Positions 1 to 6,611 are shown, counted from the first letter of the stretch. The stretch is 12,553 nucleotides of DNA from Bryobacteraceae bacterium (GCA_025350445.1 JANXXV010000088.1:1-12553), one strand, 5' to 3'. A program made the numbers and translations. Notes: generated by a model from the letters alone, not told the origin.

Positions 1-1077
1 CGTTCCATGCAATCCGATGCTCGAAGGCCCCAGCGTACGTTCCGTGGAATCCAGCGCCGAGTACATCGCCATCTGCATCAGCAGCGGAGAAAGCAAGCGG
101 TCGTTGACGATCTCCATCTGGTACGTGGACGTCCGCCCGCCACTGTTTACCGCAATCGATAGCGGGACCATCCGCGGCCGCCGGCCCAGTTCGCCTGCCA
201 CTGCGGTGTTGTGATCGGAGGTGATGGCGCCCAGCCATTCGCCGGACGACGAGATCTTAAAGGAGGACGACAGGTTCGCCAGAAGCGTGATCACAGAGGC
301 GCGTGCGAACGGCAGTTCCGTGCTTCCCACGGACAGGAAGCGATGACCGAACGCGTAGATCTTGTTCCCGTCGATGTGTGTAACCGTTCCGTCCGCGCCG
401 ATGCTCAGATCGCCGGATGCCAGCTGCACGGAGATCATTGAGCCCGGCTGCAGCGGTCCGCTCACCGCCTTGGCCGCGTTGGACGCACCGCCGGAAACGC
501 CCTGCCGCGGCTCCAAACCCATCGATCGCAATTGCGGCGCGAAATGTTCCAGCGTTCCAGCGCTGAATCCGCTGAACGATACCGGAGTAGCAATGTCGAT
601 CAGCTTCGAATCGAATACATCCCGCTTCGGCAACTGCGCCATCAAGTTGTCGCCGGCGAGTGAGAACCCGACCCGGACTTTCCCATCTCCCCCCGCCTGC
701 CCGGCCACCATCTCTTCAATCGGACGAATGCCGGCAATCGGCTCTTTCGAAAACGGGAATGCCATCGCCACCGCGCCCACCAGCTTACCGTCGATGTACA
801 CCGGGCTCCCGCTCATCCCTTGCATCACGCCGGTTTTTTCCAGCGGGCCTCCCGATAGCCGGGCCAGAATGATCGATTGCTTCGGACCGCTATTTTCCAG
901 CACACCCAAAATCTCAACGTCGAAGTCCTCAACCTTGTCGCCGGCAAAGACCGTCCTTCCGGTGGCGTGCATGCCCTGCCGCAAATCTTTCAGCGGAAAG
1001 AAGGCGGGCTGCGCCGCGGCAAGGCTGGCCGCCATAGTAAAGTAAAGGATTATCCGGCTGTTGAACACTGTCTCCAT
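1..1077 (-). CDS. SpoIVB-like S55 family peptidase, secreted (3' end cut by window)
   Basis: Reading leftwards from the ATG at 1077, 359 codons stay open to the window edge, so the C-terminus is missing. Residues 1-23 (METVFNSRIILYFTMAASLA...AAQ) look like a Sec signal peptide. The motif GMSGSPVYIDGKLVGAVA begins at residue 87. By analogy with GDSGGP of trypsin-like enzymes, Ser89 is the likely nucleophile. A second motif, KIYAFGHRFLSVG, gives a candidate His245. Both resemble the Ser and His motifs of the sporulation peptidase SpoIVB (MEROPS S55), but here the Ser motif comes first. No separate PDZ domain is recognised. Acidobacteria do not make Bacillus-type spores, so a cell-envelope proteolytic role is inferred. 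GGAAGG lies 8 nt before the ATG. The gene diverges from the exosortase operon across 63 bp, which probably holds both promoters. Confidence 0.85.
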   Translation of the reverse strand, partial: METVFNSRIILYFTMAASLAAAQPAFFPLKDLRQGMHATGRTVFAGDKVEDFDVEILGVLENSGPKQSIILARLSGGPLEKTGVMQGMSGSPVYIDGKLVGAVAMAFPFSKEPIAGIRPIEEMVAGQAGGDGKVRVGFSLAGDNLMAQLPKRDVFDSKLIDIATPVSFSGFSAGTLEHFAPQLRSMGLEPRQGVSGGASNAAKAVSGPLQPGSMISVQLASGDLSIGADGTVTHIDGNKIYAFGHRFLSVGSTELPFARASVITLLANLSSSFKISSSGEWLGAITSDHNTAVAGELGRRPRMVPLSIAVNSGGRTSTYQMEIVNDRLLSPLLMQMAMYSALDSTERTLGPSSIGLHGT

Positions 1078-1140
1078 TTTAGACGCCTTCCAAGGGTCTG
1101 GATATTCAGACGTTTGTGGTAGTCTGTCGGTTGTGGGTGA

Positions 1141-2061
1141 ATGCAGGGGTTTTCCACCGAGTCGATTCCGATGAGTTCCGTAGCAAATCCCGCGCCGCCT
1201 CCGGCCGTTGAGCTGGACTCGAAGTGGCAGCCCCCGTGGCTCGCCATCGGCTGGTTCTCCTTACTTCTGGTTATCTGTTACTTCCCAATCCTCCGGCAAT
1301 TGGTGCGTCAATGGTACAACGATGAAGACATGGGGCATGGCTTCTTCGTCCCCGTGATCGCGGCCTATATCGCGTGGCAAAACAAAGACAAACTGGTAAT
1401 AAGCGGCCTTCGTACCAATAATTGGGGCTTGGCGATCCTTGTTTTTGCCGCGCTGCAAGGATATGTATCCGTGTTGGCCGCCGAACTCTTCACCCAGCGG
1501 ACAGCTGTGGTGGAATCCATCATCGGCGTTGTCCTGTTTCTCGGCGGGATGCCGGCACTGCGAATTCTGTCGTTCCCTATCGTGCTGTTGTTCTTCATGG
1601 TGCCCATTCCGTCGGTCATCTATACGCAGATCACATTCCCGCTGCAGATCTTCGCCAGCCAGGTTGCTGAATTCTGCCTGAATATGATGGGTTATGCCGT
1701 CCTGCGCGATGGAAACGTGCTCGAATTAGCGAGTCAGAAACTGTCCGTGGTGGAAGCTTGCAGTGGAATCCGCTCGCTGCTCTCACTCACGTTTCTATCT
1801 TTGGTCTACTCTTACTTCTTCGATACGCGGGTTTGGATGCGGTATTTTCTGTTCGTGGCAACCATTCCCATTGCCATCGTTGCTAACTCCATGCGCGTCA
1901 CCCTCACCGGTATTTTGAGCGAGATCCGTCCGGATCTGGCACACGGGTTCTTCCACTCGGCATCCGGCTGGGTCATCTTCATGATCGCCCTATTCATTCT
2001 TGTGATGGTGCACCAGACTATCAGCCGGATCATCAAGGCAACGTACCCCGATGCAAACTAG
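1141..2061 (+). CDS. Exosortase (EpsH-type transpeptidase, 306 aa)
   Basis: This is a multi-spanning membrane protein of the exosortase/archaeosortase superfamily. These enzymes are thought to cleave PEP-CTERM-like C-terminal sorting tails and hand the protein to a cell-surface anchor. Visible marks are the N-terminal MGHGFFVPVIAAYIAW motif (residues 64-79), VVEACSGIRSL with candidate Cys207, AIVANSMRVTLTG with Arg252, and HGFFHSASGW with His272. Together these form the family's Cys-Arg-His triad. About eight hydrophobic segments run from residue 34 to 293. The ATG at 1141 gives a 33-residue cytoplasmic lead; an in-frame ATG at 1171 is an alternative, and neither has a convincing Shine-Dalgarno sequence. 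The 3' end overlaps epsI by 11 bp, indicating translational coupling. The exosortase subtype (XrtA, XrtB and so on) cannot be settled by eye. Confidence 0.93.
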   Translation: MQGFSTESIPMSSVANPAPPPAVELDSKWQPPWLAIGWFSLLLVICYFPILRQLVRQWYNDEDMGHGFFVPVIAAYIAWQNKDKLVISGLRTNNWGLAILVFAALQGYVSVLAAELFTQRTAVVESIIGVVLFLGGMPALRILSFPIVLLFFMVPIPSVIYTQITFPLQIFASQVAEFCLNMMGYAVLRDGNVLELASQKLSVVEACSGIRSLLSLTFLSLVYSYFFDTRVWMRYFLFVATIPIAIVANSMRVTLTGILSEIRPDLAHGFFHSASGWVIFMIALFILVMVHQTISRIIKATYPDAN

Positions 2062-2719
2062 CGATCCGGGATTCCTGAAATCCCGCCAAGCCAAGATTCT
2101 CAGCGCGGTCCTTATTACACAGGCAGTGTTGTTTTACGGGATGTCCCGCGCGGAAGCCAATCCGGAAAGCCGCCCACTCAATGAGTTGTCTGAACAACTG
2201 GGAAGCTGGAAGATGTCGAAGCAAGGTGTCATCGACGACGAAACCCGCGAAGTACTGAAGGCCGACGAGTTGCTGAACCGCGGCTACATCAACATGGCTC
2301 TCAGGGTGGAAGCGAATCTGTTCGTCGCCTACTTCAAGACCCAGCGCACCGGACAGACGCCCCATTCTCCGAAAAATTGCCTGCCTGGAAACGGCTGGAC
2401 CCAAACCCTTTCAGACACCATCAACGTGACCGTCCCCGGTCGCGCGGAGCCGATTGAAGTGAATCGATACCTGGTTTCCAAGGGTGAGAACCAGAGCATT
2501 GTTGTGTACTGGTATCAATCCCGCGATCGGGTTGTGGCGAGTGAGTACCGGGCCCGGTTCTACACGGCCGCCGATGCCATCCGCTTCAATCGCACCGACA
2601 CCGCGCTGGTTCGAGTGGTGGTTCCGGTAGTCGATGGCGACGACAAGCGCGCCACGGACGCCGCCATCAACTTCGTGAAGGATTTCTTTGTTCCGCTGCG
2701 GCAGCACTTCCCCGCTTAG
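2051..2719 (+). CDS. epsI: EpsI family exosortase-associated protein (DUF3485)
   Basis: A 222-residue protein with one hydrophobic segment near residues 15-32 and an extracytoplasmic domain. The family signature HSPKNCLPGNGW lies at residues 105-116 and VYWYQSRDRVVASEY at 152-166; both are typical of the EpsI/DUF3485 family, which is fused to or encoded beside exosortases. Its exact biochemical role is unsettled; it is thought to assist exosortase-dependent export or sorting and polysaccharide-linked surface assembly. The ATG at 2051 lies inside the end of the exosortase gene. The stop is followed after 4 bp by the next gene, so all three are probably one transcript. Confidence 0.92.
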   Translation: MQTSDPGFLKSRQAKILSAVLITQAVLFYGMSRAEANPESRPLNELSEQLGSWKMSKQGVIDDETREVLKADELLNRGYINMALRVEANLFVAYFKTQRTGQTPHSPKNCLPGNGWTQTLSDTINVTVPGRAEPIEVNRYLVSKGENQSIVVYWYQSRDRVVASEYRARFYTAADAIRFNRTDTALVRVVVPVVDGDDKRATDAAINFVKDFFVPLRQHFPA

Positions 2720-2723
2720 TCGA

Positions 2724-3698
2724 ATGAAATTGCCCGTTTCCGCACTGCTCTGCTGCGCCGTCTGCCTGGCGCAAACGCCACCGCCCGCCTCGTCGCTGCG
2801 CAACGACGAACTCGCGAAGGCAGTCGACCACCTCACCTGGCGGATTGCGCTGGGCGACATCGCGGATGTGGACGAAGTCGCCTACACCAGCCTGCCGCCG
2901 CGCAACAATCCGAATCCGACAGCACAAGGCGCGGGCAATCCGCTGATCATCCATGCGCTGACTTTCGTACCGAAGCAATTGGACCGAACGAAGAAGCATC
3001 CGCTCATTCTGTTTGCCCACGGCGGAGTCCACGCCAACTTCGACCCGATGTATGTCCACATCGTCCGCGAACTTATTGGCCACGGGTACAGCGTCATCGC
3101 CACCGACTACCGCGGCAGTACCGGCTACGGCCGCGAATTTCACGACGGGATCGACTACGGCGGCCGTGAGATCGACGATGTATTCGAAGGGCGGAACTGG
3201 ATGCTCGCGAACTACAGCTTTCTGGATCCGGCGCGAGTGGGAATCATCGGCTGGAGCCACGGCGGACTCATCACGCTGATGAACATCTTCCAGCATCCCG
3301 ACGCTTTCGCGGTGGCATATGCCGGAGTGCCGGTAAGTGATTTGGTGGCGCGCATGGGTTACAAATCGCCGACCTATCAGGCCATCTTCTCGGCCAAGAA
3401 TCACATCGGAAAGACGGCCGCGGAAGATGTCAAGGAGTATCAACGGCGGTCACCTCTCTTTCATGCTGGTAAGCTGGCCACGCCGCTGCTGATACACACC
3501 AACACCAACGATGAAGACGTTAACGTTCTGGAAGTGGAGCGGCTGATCGCCGCATTGAAAGCCGAAGGAAAGAAGTTCGAGTACAAGATCTACCAGGACG
3601 CGCCGGGCGGGCATGAGTTCAACCGCATCGACACGGATCTGGCAAAGCAGTCCCGCACGGAGATCTATAAGTTCCTGGGTTCGTACCTGAAGCCCTAA
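2724..3698 (+). CDS. Secreted prolyl-oligopeptidase-like (S9) alpha/beta hydrolase
   Basis: 324 residues from the ATG at 2724. That start gives a clean signal peptide (MKLPVSALLCCAVCLAQ), whereas an upstream in-frame start at 2688 would prepend 12 residues overlapping epsI. The domain is an S9-type alpha/beta hydrolase: ILFAHGG (oxyanion region, about 95-101), DYRGSTGYGREFHD (128-141), nucleophile elbow GWSHGG with Ser178, acid Asp263 in HTNTNDEDVN, and base His297 in GGHEF. All three catalytic residues are present. The beta-propeller of classical prolyl oligopeptidases and DPP-IV is absent, so access to the active site should be less restricted. Peptidase or esterase activity cannot be told apart from sequence. 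Only 4 bp separate it from epsI, suggesting it works with the exosortase pair, perhaps on the same surface proteins; that link is inference. Confidence 0.88.
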   Translation: MKLPVSALLCCAVCLAQTPPPASSLRNDELAKAVDHLTWRIALGDIADVDEVAYTSLPPRNNPNPTAQGAGNPLIIHALTFVPKQLDRTKKHPLILFAHGGVHANFDPMYVHIVRELIGHGYSVIATDYRGSTGYGREFHDGIDYGGREIDDVFEGRNWMLANYSFLDPARVGIIGWSHGGLITLMNIFQHPDAFAVAYAGVPVSDLVARMGYKSPTYQAIFSAKNHIGKTAAEDVKEYQRRSPLFHAGKLATPLLIHTNTNDEDVNVLEVERLIAALKAEGKKFEYKIYQDAPGGHEFNRIDTDLAKQSRTEIYKFLGSYLKP

Positions 3699-3961
3699 CG
3701 GTGGCCGGGTCCACGGAAGCCCCAGCACGACGGAGCGCTCGCCTGATCATTTGGAAAGACTGTTTCTTGTAGAAGTCTTATTCCGGACATTGAATCGCGC
3801 ATTTCCAGGAGGGAATAGCGTAAGGTCGAACAATCTCTAAAGACACCGATTGCGCTAAGGTGTCCGTCCCGATCACGAGCATAGGTACGCTCCCCTTGGG
3901 AAGCCCGGCGAACGGCGCAACCCCATTGCCCCCGCGCCGGTTTTCCCGTATCTTGAAAGGC
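3699..3961. other. Intergenic stretch before the toxin-antitoxin pair
   Basis: No supportable gene is seen in these 263 bp. They contain two short dyads: AAGACT/AGTCTT (3756-3761 and 3774-3779) and GACACC/GGTGTC (3842-3847 and 3859-3864, 11-nt loop). Either could be a weak terminator or an operator for the downstream module, but 6-bp arms are also expected by chance. A minus-strand reading frame ending at 3778 runs through here into the antitoxin gene; I could not match its product to any family. Promoter elements for the antitoxin are probably at the right end of the stretch. Confidence 0.4.
3949..3954 (+). promoter_or_regulatory. Putative -10 element of the antitoxin operon
   Basis: TATCTT sits 7 nt before the antitoxin ATG at 3962. 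A transcript from it would start almost at the ATG, so the mRNA could be leaderless. AAAGG at 3956-3960 is too close to the start to be a normal Shine-Dalgarno site. No clear -35 box is seen, so this is a weak call. Confidence 0.25.
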
Positions 3962-4186
3962 ATGGAAGTACATTTCTCTCCCGACGTTGAAACGCGGCTC
4001 CAGCAGGTGGCCTCCGCCAATGGCAAGGACGCCGAGCAGCTTGTGAAAGACACTGTGGCGCGCATGCTCGAAAATCAGGCCCGCTTCATCGCAGGAGTGC
4101 AAACAGGCATCGAGCAATCCGACCGTGGCGAGTTTGTAGAGCACAAAGACGTGCTCGACCGTATCGACCGGCTGTTTCACTCGTGA
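3962..4186 (+). CDS. Antitoxin, ParD/ribbon-helix-helix-like (74 aa)
   Basis: A 74-residue protein beginning MEVHFSPDVETRLQQVASAN. The short beta-strand VHFSP followed by helices ETRLQQVASA and AEQLVKDTVARML fits a ribbon-helix-helix DNA-binding N-terminus, and the acidic tail (SDRGEFVEHKDVLDRIDRLF) fits a toxin-wrapping region. In such modules the antitoxin neutralises the toxin and represses its own operon. I chose the ATG at 3962 because an upstream in-frame start (3860) would add a Pro/Gly-rich stretch without family character. The stop overlaps the toxin's GTG start (GTGA), as is common in type II pairs. The assignment rests on pattern and gene order, as families this small diverge quickly. 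Confidence 0.8.
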   Translation: MEVHFSPDVETRLQQVASANGKDAEQLVKDTVARMLENQARFIAGVQTGIEQSDRGEFVEHKDVLDRIDRLFHS

Positions 4187-4455
4187 GGCTCATTCGGTGG
4201 ACAACCGAAGCGTCCGGCCAACTTGAAGCCGCTGTCAAACGCATTCAGCAAGACAATCCAACCGCAGCCCGGAATTTCGCTCAGACGGTTATCAACCGTA
4301 TTGAACAACTGGCAGCCTCCCCCGGCATTGGCCGACCTGGAGAAGTGAAGGGAACTAGAGAACTTATCAGCCCGCCTTATGTAGTTGTGTACCGTTCCAC
4401 TGAAGAAATTGCCGAAATCCTTCACATCTGGCACGGGGCGCAAGACTGGCGCTGA
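4183..4455 (+). CDS. Toxin, ParE/RelE-like (90 aa)
   Basis: 90 residues from the GTG at 4183. The pattern is typical of ParE/RelE toxins: N-terminal strand MRLIRWTTEASGQLEAAV, long helices with TAARNFAQTVINRIEQLAA, the PGIGRPGEVKGTRELISPPYVVVYR segment, and the terminal strand ILHIWHGAQDWR. The closing HGxxDWR resembles HGARDWP/HGRRDWP endings of ParE-type toxins. ParE toxins poison DNA gyrase and RelE toxins cut mRNA; the GTREL...PPYVVVYR segment favours the ParE branch, but the target cannot be fixed by reading. It overlaps the antitoxin by 4 bp. A plain type II addiction pair, complete and with no visible damage, at the head of a stretch of decayed genes. Confidence 0.88.
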   Translation: MRLIRWTTEASGQLEAAVKRIQQDNPTAARNFAQTVINRIEQLAASPGIGRPGEVKGTRELISPPYVVVYRSTEEIAEILHIWHGAQDWR

Positions 4456-4625
4456 AGAACAAACGCCCTGCAAATGCGGGATTTTCCTTGTCGAACTTTA
4501 AGTCCGAGATCAGAATGGTCCCGGCTGGCCTGTTTCGCGCGTCATCTACCCGTGGAAAAGAACTGATCGCCCCGCCTCAACGATCGCAGCAGTCATGTCC
4601 GTCCTTCATTATTGATGACAAGCTG
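4456..4625 (+). other. Gene debris, possible second ParE fragment
   Basis: No intact gene is seen. One plus frame stays open from 4488 and encodes TRGKELIAPP at 4548-4577, close to TRELISPP of the intact ParE-like toxin at 4183-4455; the DNA of the two matches at 15 of 18 positions in the core. It may be the end of a second, decayed ParE-like gene, but a match this short could be chance. A small imperfect hairpin (4466-4480) followed by ATTTTCC lies just after the toxin stop and could act as a weak terminator. Confidence 0.25.
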
Positions 4626-4823
4626 ATGCGGGGACTGATGGTGGATATCCTCTCGGCAATCAAAGGCGTCGATTTTGACATCGCGTAGGAAAGGCGGGTG
4701 GAAATTGAGATCGACTCGGAGAGCGGTCTTGGAGCGCCGACTATTTCCCGCAGCGATTTGATTGCTGCAAAACTTGCTGCTGAAAGCCCGCAAAGCTTGA
4801 TTGATCCTAAAAACGGCAGTTGA
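4626..4823 (+). pseudogene. Nucleotidyltransferase remnant (MNT/AbiEii-like), amber codon inside
   Basis: One reading frame gives GLMVDILSAIKGVDFDIA, then TAG (4686-4688), then ERRVEIEI, a short insert, and APTISRSDLIAAKLAAESPQ up to a TGA at 4821-4823. This matches, by recall of the family, the C-terminal half of small bacterial nucleotidyltransferases that run 'PPLRVDILtsIDGVDFexaWerRVevei...vpfIgrdDLIanKlAaGRPQDLaD'. At the stop the family usually has an aromatic residue, often Trp, so TGG to TAG is the simplest explanation. The N-terminal half, with the GGxA/DxD nucleotide-binding motifs, is missing. It is therefore both truncated and interrupted. Such proteins occur as antitoxin/toxin-like or defence-associated genes, which fits the toxin-antitoxin neighbour. 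Confidence 0.72.
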
Positions 4824-4947
4824 CTGGCGGCAATTCGGTCAACGTCTTGAGTATCAAGCCGATGCGAGAAAAACAGTTGTCACCAGATTGGTGAGGTGCG
4901 GAGCAGTTGCTTTTCGTTACCGCTCGTTGACGCGCGCGGCTCGGTAA
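4801..4947 (+). other. Short open frame, unrecognised remnant (48 codons)
   Basis: A frame beginning after a TGA and starting with TTG encodes LILKTAVDWRQFGQRLEY, then QADARKTVVTRLVRCGAVA, and ends FRYRSLTRAAR. Its composition is protein-like, but I do not recognise a family and there is no ribosome-binding site. AFRYRSLT near its end also occurs near the C-terminus of the convergent methyltransferase because of the inner inverted repeat. It is probably part of the same decayed stretch, not an expressed gene. Confidence 0.2.
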
Positions 4948-4995
4948 CGTACTGATTTTACTGAACCGTGACCGTCAGGGAGCGGTAACGAAAAG
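4910..4995. repeat. Inner inverted repeat (4910-4932 / 4973-4995)
   Basis: Two 23-nt arms match at 21 of 23 positions, including a run of 16 identical bases, around a 40-nt spacer. The right arm encodes AFRYRSL near the C-terminus of the methyltransferase, and the left arm encodes the same residues on the plus strand. A transcript through it could fold into a strong stem, so it might also slow transcription between the convergent units, although there is no T-tract. Shared coding meaning in both arms favours duplication over a purpose-built terminator. Confidence 0.85.
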
Positions 4996-5773
4996 CTGGG
5001 ATTACGGCAAAATCACAAGGTGAACTGCCGTTTTTAGGGTCAAACAATACTTCGCAACTTTTTCCTCCCCACACTGGTGCCAGTGATTCCGCGCACCAGG
5101 ATCTAATCTCTTCAAGAGGCACGCCGTTTCGCGCCGCGAACGCGACGTTGGTTTCTGTCAGCACGTACTCCAGATAGAACGCCGGAGTGAGCGTCAGGCC
5201 TATTTCGAAGTTCTCATAACACACCACGCTGAAGCCAGAGTCCAGCTCGCTGAGAATCTTCGGATTGAGGCGGCGGGCTTCGTTCGGTGGGGAGGGTAAG
5301 CGGGAAGAGAACTCGGAGTACCAGTCGTCAAGCAATCGCGAGCCGGGAAATCGGCGGCCAGGGCTGAAATCGTACACCACCAGTAATCCGCCGGGTGCAA
5401 GCACACGGGCCGCTTCCGGGAAGAAGAGGTCGAGATTCGCGTAGTTCAACGATCCGGCGGCGGTGATCAGGTCGACCGCGCCGCCGCAAAGTGGAAGCGT
5501 TTCGGCGCTGCCGACGATAAAGCCCTCTCCGGGCGCAATGCCGGGGCCCCGGCGCGCCATCGCTTCGGCAGGTTCGAGTCCAACGCAATGCCGCGCGAAG
5601 CCGGACAGTGCCCTGGTGGACACGCCGGCACCACACCCCACATCCAAGGCGCGATGAAAGATCGCCGGACGATTCAGTTGGCTGCGCACCCGTTCGATGA
5701 CTTGCTCGTGCACGGGAGGGCGGGCAGTGGCGTAGCCCCCGGCCATTTCGTCCGATGAAAATGGATTCGGCAT
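4958..5773 (-). CDS. Class I SAM-dependent methyltransferase (271 aa)
   Basis: From the ATG at 5773 the protein starts MPNPFSSDEMAGGYATARPP, a usual opening for this group; longer in-frame starts at 5842-5845 add 23-24 residues that look less natural. A Methyltransf_11-type Rossmann fold is clear: motif I ALDVGCGAG (42-50), acidic end of strand 2 in GLEP (65-68), GSAETLPL (88-95), and AARVLAPGGLLVVYDF (121-136). These bind S-adenosylmethionine. The acceptor substrate is unknown; the fold occurs in small-molecule, quinone and lipid methyltransferases. The last residues (AFRYRSLTVTVQ) lie in an inverted repeat shared with the adjacent debris, so the C-terminus may have been reshaped. It diverges from the HipA-like gene with 85 bp between the chosen starts. 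Confidence 0.85.
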   Translation of the reverse strand: MPNPFSSDEMAGGYATARPPVHEQVIERVRSQLNRPAIFHRALDVGCGAGVSTRALSGFARHCVGLEPAEAMARRGPGIAPGEGFIVGSAETLPLCGGAVDLITAAGSLNYANLDLFFPEAARVLAPGGLLVVYDFSPGRRFPGSRLLDDWYSEFSSRLPSPPNEARRLNPKILSELDSGFSVVCYENFEIGLTLTPAFYLEYVLTETNVAFAARNGVPLEEIRSWCAESLAPVWGGKSCEVLFDPKNGSSPCDFAVIPAFRYRSLTVTVQ

Positions 5774-5858
5774 GTTTAGAAAACCATGGTAAACCGGAGT
5801 TCGCTCAGATCGCAGGTTAGAATTTGACTGTGCTGCCACCATCAACGCGACCCGCTAT

Positions 5859-6611
5859 GTGACACCGCTCCGCGAAGGCGGTTCACTGCCCGCGATTGTG
5901 GAGGCTGACGACTGCGGTCTGTATGTTCTTAAGTTTCGCGGCGCCGGCCAGGGGCCGCTGGCACTGGTGGCGGAGCTGATCGCCGGAGAGATCGGCCGCG
6001 CCCTGGAATTGAAAGTGCCGGAAATCGTGCTGATGAACGTGGACGCTTCGCTGGGCCGCAACGAGCCGGATTACGAGATTCGCGAACTGCTGAGGGCCAG
6101 CGTGGGATTGAACCCCGCGCTCGATTATCTACCGGGTTCCATGATGTTCGATCCCGCGGCCCGGAGGGTTGCGGACGCCCAGGTTGCGTCTGGCGCTGTT
6201 TGGTTTGACGCATTCATTACGAATGTGGATCGCACTGCGCGGAACCCTAATCTGCTTTGGTGGCACAAATCGTTGTACCTGATCGATCATGGAGCCAGTC
6301 TTTACTTTCACCACAACCGGCAGGATCTGGAGAAGATGGCGCTCAGTGCGTTTCCCGCGATCCGCGAACACGTTTTGTTGCCCTGGGCGAGTGGCCTGGC
6401 GGAGATCGGCGCTCTGTACCGCGCCCGGCTGAATGAGGCGCTCTTTACCGAGGTGCTGAGTCAGGTTCCGGATGCGTGGCTGGCGCCCGAGCCAGGGGTT
6501 GACGGGCCGGCCGCAAAGCGTGAGGCTTACGTGCATTATTTGATGCGGCGGCTGGGTGCGGCATCGTTGTTCGTTGAGGAGGCTGTGCGTGCCCGCGCTT
6601 CACTCTTATGA
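5859..6611 (+). CDS. HipA-like kinase domain protein (250 aa)
   Basis: Starts at GTG 5859 and is 250 residues, much shorter than HipA (about 440), matching the stand-alone 'HipA-like kinase' group. Kinase-like features are VLKF with Lys25 as candidate ATP-binding lysine, LVAELIAGEIGRALEL (helix C region, about 36-51), the loop NVDRTARNPN (122-131) with candidate catalytic Asp124 and metal-binding Asn129 or Asn131, and LIDHGAS with Asp143 in the DFG-like position. Key kinase residues therefore seem intact. No HipB-type helix-turn-helix partner is next door; instead the gene overlaps a DUF3037 gene by 23 bp, a pairing I recall from other bacteria. Its target is unknown; HipA itself phosphorylates glutamyl-tRNA synthetase. 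Calling it a toxin would go beyond the evidence. Confidence 0.82.
   Translation: MTPLREGGSLPAIVEADDCGLYVLKFRGAGQGPLALVAELIAGEIGRALELKVPEIVLMNVDASLGRNEPDYEIRELLRASVGLNPALDYLPGSMMFDPAARRVADAQVASGAVWFDAFITNVDRTARNPNLLWWHKSLYLIDHGASLYFHHNRQDLEKMALSAFPAIREHVLLPWASGLAEIGALYRARLNEALFTEVLSQVPDAWLAPEPGVDGPAAKREAYVHYLMRRLGAASLFVEEAVRARASLL
6576..6582 (+). promoter_or_regulatory. Shine-Dalgarno site fixing the DUF3037 start
   Basis: GAGGAGG lies 6 nt before the GTG at 6589, within the end of the HipA-like gene. It decides this start over the further upstream in-frame ATG at 6556 and shows that the overlap with the kinase gene is real translational coupling. Confidence 0.8.

Larger units (their letters stand above)
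4801..5043. repeat. Outer inverted repeat (4801-4821 / 5023-5043)
   Basis: Two 21-nt arms in opposite orientation match at 20 of 21 positions. The left arm lies at the end of the nucleotidyltransferase remnant (IDPKNGS then stop); the right arm encodes FDPKNGS in the methyltransferase on the other strand. It is colinear with the inner pair at 4910-4932/4973-4995, so both pairs appear to come from one inverted duplication whose left copy has since drifted or taken an insertion (88 nt between arms on the left, 27 nt on the right). Confidence 0.8.

Noticed and set aside
362..1045. Long plus-strand open frame (227 codons) at the left end
   Set aside because: It lies antisense to the S55 peptidase, which has a signal peptide and recognisable motifs; the plus product is Pro/Ser-rich with no family character.
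1078..1140. CAGAC/GTCTG dyad in the S55/exosortase divergent gap
   Set aside because: Arms of 5 bp around a 10-nt spacer are expected by chance; not strong enough to call an operator.
2667..3443. Minus-strand frame of 258 codons under the S9 hydrolase
   Set aside because: Antisense shadow of a gene with a complete catalytic triad; the product is Val/Arg/Asp-rich without motifs.
3778..4065. Minus-strand open frame ending PSWKCAIQCPE, partly in the gap before the antitoxin
   Set aside because: It overlaps the antitoxin gene, has no ribosome-binding site and matches no family I know; part of it could be an old remnant, but nothing supports a gene.
4466..4480. Small hairpin after the toxin stop followed by ATTTTCC
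   Set aside because: The stem is 5 bp with a bulge, too weak to call as a terminator.
4801..5043. Inverted repeats as insertion-sequence ends or a CRISPR-like array
   Set aside because: There is no transposase between the arms, the spacing is only tens of bases, no target-site duplication is seen, and repeats are inverted and not regularly spaced.
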